From: CAZADA01 sp964568975
Lineage (GTDB): Bacteria; Pseudomonadota; Alphaproteobacteria; Caulobacterales; Maricaulaceae
Reading direction: 5' to 3'
NCBI GenBank assembly: GCA_964568975.1
Contig: CAZMSO010000018.1
Span: forward strand, 1-64,000
Length of the DNA stretch: 64,000 bases
Shown here piece after piece: positions 61,297 to 64,000 of this stretch. Within the stretch, counting starts at the first letter, position 1. Every line of letters begins with the position of its first letter. The position numbers were made by a program, and so were the translations under genes. A model generated the notes under the pieces. That model saw only the letters and a program-made list of their open reading frames with translations. It was not told the DNA's origin and ran no database searches.

Positions 61297-61860
61297 ATGT
61301 GGAAATCGAGCGTCCGCGCGGCCCTGGCGGGCGTTGCGGTGAGCGCGGCGGCGGTTCTCGCCCCGCTGGCGTGGACCCCCGCGGCGACGGCCCAAGACCG
61401 GGTGGTGATTGACGAAACGCCGACGGCCGATGAGTTCGCCACCATGCTCTTTGGCGACGGCCCTCCGCCTGGCGTGAAAATGCGCGGCATCGCCATGCAT
61501 GACGGCGCCGGCGCGCCATCGGAGCCGGCCGTGGTCGCCGCGCCTGTGAATTTCGCGTTCAACTCCGCCGACATTCCGCCCGAGTTTGAAGGCGTTTTGG
61601 CGAGCCTGGCCCAAGCCATGCTGCAGCCGCAAGCGCAAGGGCGCATGGTCATCGTCGCCGGCCACACCGATCCCGTGGGCGGGGCGGCGTACAATCTCGC
61701 ATTGTCAGAGCGGCGCGCGCAGGCGGTGGCGGCGTATCTAATACAACTCGGCGTGCCCGCAGGGCGCATCCAACCGGTGGGCATGGGCGAGCAAGCGCTC
61801 CTGTCGCCGGAAGACAACGCGCTCAATCGGCGTGTGGAGTTTCAAGCCGCGCCGCAGTGA
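61297..61860 (+). CDS. OmpA-family peptidoglycan-associated protein
   Basis: A 187-residue protein with a signal peptide (residues 1-32, ATAQD). The OmpA-like domain (about 85-187) has NFAFNSADIPPEF, IVAGHTDPVGGAAYNLALSERRAQAVAAYL and VGMGEQAL..NRRVEF, the peptidoglycan-binding form. It has no Cys lipobox and no N-terminal barrel, so it is a soluble periplasmic linker protein. AGGAGA precedes ATG 61297. The 149-bp upstream gap contains no other gene. Confidence 0.93.
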   Translation: MWKSSVRAALAGVAVSAAAVLAPLAWTPAATAQDRVVIDETPTADEFATMLFGDGPPPGVKMRGIAMHDGAGAPSEPAVVAAPVNFAFNSADIPPEFEGVLASLAQAMLQPQAQGRMVIVAGHTDPVGGAAYNLALSERRAQAVAAYLIQLGVPAGRIQPVGMGEQALLSPEDNALNRRVEFQAAPQ

Positions 61861-61893
61861 GGCGGCGCGGGCGCAGTCAGAAGGGGACGTGGC

Positions 61894-62601
61894 GTGGCGG
61901 ATCTGGGGATTGATCTCAAGACAGTGTTGCGGCCGGGTTCGCTCTTGGCGGACTTGTCGGAACCGTCATTGGAGAAACTCAACGCGCTGGGCGCGCTGCG
62001 CCGCTTTCCCAAGGGCCAAACCATTTTCCAAAAAGGCGATGACGGCGATTTCCTCGCCATCGTCGTGGAGGGTCGGCTGAAGGTGTGCGCGTTCACCGCC
62101 TCTGGCCGAGAGTCTGTGCTCAATATTTTGCAAGCCGGCGATGTGGTGGGCGAGATCGCCGCTCTCGACGGTGGGCCGCGCACGGCCGATGTGGCGCCGT
62201 TGGAGGATGCGGGCCTGTTCGTCATTCCCCGCGCGGGGATCGAAGCGTTGCTGCAAGACGACGCCGCCTTCGCGCTCTCGCTCACGCGCGCCGTGTGCGC
62301 CAAGCTTCGCGCGGCGTCTGACGCGGTGGAGGCGAGCAATCTCGACATGGCGCGACGCGCGGCGGCGGCGCTCTTGCGGCTGGCGGAGCAAAATCAAAGC
62401 GAAACTGATGATGGCGACCTCGCCCATCAGCTGCGCATCGATCAAACGACCCTCGCGCAATATGTCGGCATCACCCGGTCAAATCTGAACCGCGTGCTGA
62501 AGCAGTTCGAGCGCTCCGGCGCGGCGCGCCATGAAAAAGGCGTTCTGCACATCCTCGATTTGGACTGGCTCGACGACTTCGCCAACAGCGACGACGGCTA
62601 A
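61894..62601 (+). CDS. Crp/Fnr-family transcription regulator with cNMP-binding site
   Basis: A 235-residue regulator. The cNMP-binding fold has the phosphate-binding cassette GEIAALDGGPRT (Gly86, Glu87, Arg96, Thr97), so cAMP or a related nucleotide should bind. The C-terminal winged helix carries LRIDQTTLAQYVGITRSNLNRVL. No Fnr-type N-terminal Cys cluster is seen. Starts at a GTG with AAGGGGAC upstream, 33 bp after the OmpA-like gene. It is a natural receiver for cAMP from the CHASE2 cyclase 1.2 kb upstream, but direct coupling is inferred. Confidence 0.92.
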   Translation: MADLGIDLKTVLRPGSLLADLSEPSLEKLNALGALRRFPKGQTIFQKGDDGDFLAIVVEGRLKVCAFTASGRESVLNILQAGDVVGEIAALDGGPRTADVAPLEDAGLFVIPRAGIEALLQDDAAFALSLTRAVCAKLRAASDAVEASNLDMARRAAAALLRLAEQNQSETDDGDLAHQLRIDQTTLAQYVGITRSNLNRVLKQFERSGAARHEKGVLHILDLDWLDDFANSDDG

Positions 62602-62642
62602 GCCCAGGCGCGGACGCAGTCTGCGCACGTCATGCGCCAGAC

Positions 62643-62661
62643 GTCATGACAGTCTCATGAC
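62643..62661. promoter_or_regulatory. inverted repeat, candidate operator
   Basis: GTCATGA-N5-TCATGAC is a perfect 7-bp dyad between the Crp-like gene and the UrcA gene, 143 bp before the latter's start. Half-site copies (ACGTCATG) lie just upstream. The dyad size fits a dimeric regulator such as the neighbouring Crp-like protein. It does not match the E. coli CRP consensus. Confidence 0.4.
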
Positions 62662-62803
62662 ATCCTCACAAATCAGTCAGCGTGATTAAAAAGATCAGCC
62701 CCTGTCGCGGCGAGCACAGGCGGCGCCTTGCGGATCGTGCAGCCTCTCCATGCTGACCCCATCGGGACCTCGATGCTTGGGCGGCTTGGTAGGAGACTGC
62801 ACG

Positions 62804-63163
62804 ATGAAGACGTCACTCATGTTTGCTGTTGTTGCGTGTTTGGCTTGGCACAGCGTCGCCACAGCCCAAGCCTCAGAGCCGATGACGGTGGATCTTACAG
62901 ATCTGTCCACGAGCCGTGGCGCAGCTCTTGTTCTGGCGGAGATTGAAGACGCCGCCTATCGCGTGTGCCATGAAGAGCATGGCCCCGGCTATCGCTACGG
63001 CCGCGCCATGCGCCGCTGCATGGCCGACACCGTGCGCCGCAGTGTGATGGAGCTCGACGCGCCGGTGCTGACGCGGGTCTACGCAGAAGGTCTGAGTCCG
63101 CGCCGCCGGCGGATGTTGCCGCACAGTATCGCGATGATCGCTTGGCCGTCCGACGCCCAGTGA
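62804..63163 (+). CDS. UrcA-family protein
   Basis: A 119-residue protein with a signal peptide (about 1-23). MTVDLTDLSTSRGAALVLAEIEDAAYRVC matches the UrcA pattern of a secreted helical domain with two Cys (here AYRVCHEE and RRCMADTV), followed by a helix. The family is of unknown function and typical of Caulobacterales, Sphingomonadales and relatives. AGGAG lies 8 nt before ATG 62804. It is followed by a strong terminator. Confidence 0.88.
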   Translation: MKTSLMFAVVACLAWHSVATAQASEPMTVDLTDLSTSRGAALVLAEIEDAAYRVCHEEHGPGYRYGRAMRRCMADTVRRSVMELDAPVLTRVYAEGLSPRRRRMLPHSIAMIAWPSDAQ

Positions 63164-63199
63164 GGGTGTCATCGCAGCGTCAACGTCATTCTCCATTGA

Positions 63200-63234
63200 A
63201 AGGGGCTCCAGCGCCGACCGGCCTGGAGCCCCTT
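63200..63234 (+). terminator. terminator hairpin after the UrcA gene
   Basis: A 12-bp perfect stem AAGGGGCTCCAG / CTGGAGCCCCTT with an 11-base loop, 37 bp after the UrcA stop, followed by ACCGTTTC. The T-rich run is weak but the stem is strong. Confidence 0.78.
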
Positions 63235-63433
63235 ACCGTTTCGCATCCCCGCATTTGTGAGCGCTCACAACGCCTTCAGCGGGGTCGCGAAAAAAAGCGC
63301 AAAAAAATCGCCCGTGTTTTGACCAGCACAGAGGCCCCCCTGGGGATCAGGCACAGTCCAATCGTGGTCAGGAGAAAGACCCGCCCAACACCGGAACCAA
63401 ACTCGACACCGAAACCTCGAAAGGACCTTCGCC

Positions 63434-63946
63434 ATGAAAGCTCTCGTTCTCGCCACCGCCGCCGCCCTCGCCACCGTCGCTGCTCCGGCGCTGGCGCAAA
63501 CCGCCACAACCAGCAACAACGCCACCATCGGCGTGCAGTCGAACGTGCAAATCGGCGCCAACAACAGCGCGTCCAACACGGCCGCGATCACGCAATCCGG
63601 CGTCGCGAACGCCAATGGCTTCCTGCCCGGCGGCGGCTTCGCGCAAGCCCTCAACACCGGCGCCATCGGCGCGCAAACCAACTTCCAAAACGGCTTCAAC
63701 AATGCCGGCGCCAACACCGCGACCATCGCGCAAAACGCCAACGCCAACGCCTTCGGCCCCGGCTTCGCCCCCGGCTTCCCGCAAGCCTTCGCGACGCAGA
63801 ACGCCAACATCGGCGCGCAACTGAATGAGCAACTCGGCGCGCTCGGCGTCGGCACGAATGTCGGCAACAATGTCGGCGCAATCACGCAAAACGCCAACGC
63901 GTTCGCAGAAGGCTTCACGCCGCCGGTGATCGAGGTCGTCCGCTAA
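63434..63946 (+). CDS. small secreted curlin-like repeat protein (putative amyloid)
   Basis: A 170-residue protein. The signal peptide is MKALVLATAAALATVAAPALA. The mature part is almost entirely Asn/Gln/Ala/Gly and built of three imperfect repeats of the form NxxIGxQxNxQxGxxNxxxNxxxIxQ: ATIGVQSNVQIGANNSASNT, GAIGAQTNFQNGFNNAGANT and ANIGAQLNEQLGALGVGTNV. Regular Q/N/I spacing is like CsgA/CsgB curlin repeats. Mature sequence has no Cys. No csgG or csgE-like export gene lies in the window. AAGGA precedes the ATG. Adhesive or amyloid function is inferred from pattern. Confidence 0.82.
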   Translation: MKALVLATAAALATVAAPALAQTATTSNNATIGVQSNVQIGANNSASNTAAITQSGVANANGFLPGGGFAQALNTGAIGAQTNFQNGFNNAGANTATIAQNANANAFGPGFAPGFPQAFATQNANIGAQLNEQLGALGVGTNVGNNVGAITQNANAFAEGFTPPVIEVVR

Positions 63947-64000
63947 GCCGACCTGAGTTCCGCTCTCCCCCTTCTCCCTGACGGCCGCCACGCGCGGCCG
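63947..64000. other. window end, non-coding
   Basis: The last 54 bp after the curlin-like gene stop. They hold a GACGGCCGCCACGCGCGGCCG stretch that may be the start of a cut terminator hairpin. Confidence 0.4.

Overview
This 64 kb window is high-GC chromosomal DNA from an alphaproteobacterium. The evidence is the mix of genes: purD-xseA-DUF2093, a TIGR02281-type aspartic protease, DUF1289, DUF1284 beside bioY, a UrcA-family protein, a MaoC-phosphotransacetylase fusion and BolA. The UrcA and OmpA/autotransporter genes point towards the Caulobacterales/Maricaulales/Parvularculales side, but I cannot name a genus. I see no rRNA, tRNA, insertion sequence, prophage or CRISPR array. Most genes sit in tightly packed operons with ATGA/GTGA overlaps.

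Layout: 0-1.7 kb holds tadA, a GNAT enzyme and a small membrane protein. 1.7-7.2 kb holds a secreted amidohydrolase, purD, xseA, DUF2093 and an M23 peptidase. 7.5-8.8 kb is a lipoprotein esterase. 8.9-11.5 kb is a molybdate ABC importer (modABC). 11.5-20 kb (minus strand) is a two-partner secretion cassette: a 1349-residue FhaB-like exoprotein, a TPR-CHAT protein with an intact His/Cys dyad, and an FhaC/ShlB-type outer-membrane transporter. 20-27.3 kb holds purB, a YHS protein, an M28 peptidase, bolA, an aldo/keto reductase, a DadA-like oxidase and the MaoC-Pta fusion. 27.4-36 kb (minus) is a lipid/acyl-CoA catabolic operon with two MDR reductases, three acyl-CoA dehydrogenases, an APH-type kinase and two SDRs. 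It looks like the domains of eukaryotic ACAD10/11 laid out as separate genes. 36-50 kb is mixed housekeeping and transport (leucine-dehydrogenase family, UDG, CNT nucleoside transporter, BioY, GST, enoyl-CoA hydratase, TauE, DusA).

50-64 kb holds a HemG-like flavodoxin, an EF-hand lipoprotein, a ferredoxin-reductase-like flavoprotein and an autotransporter barrel. It then runs into a signalling/proteolysis island: a Sel1-coiled-coil-caspase protein, an unrecognised protein, a CHASE2 adenylate cyclase and, 1.2 kb further on, a Crp-type regulator with cNMP-binding residues. The window ends with a UrcA protein and a small secreted curlin-like repeat protein.

The most interesting content is the pairing of two caspase-clan (CD) systems: CHAT with two-partner secretion, and caspase with CHASE2-cyclase/Crp. 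Next come the dissected ACAD11-like operon and the amyloid-like repeat protein. Two 100-N gaps are each flanked by an exact 55-bp duplication. They look like k-mer overlap artefacts and not real missing sequence; collapsing the second one restores an intact hemG-like gene.
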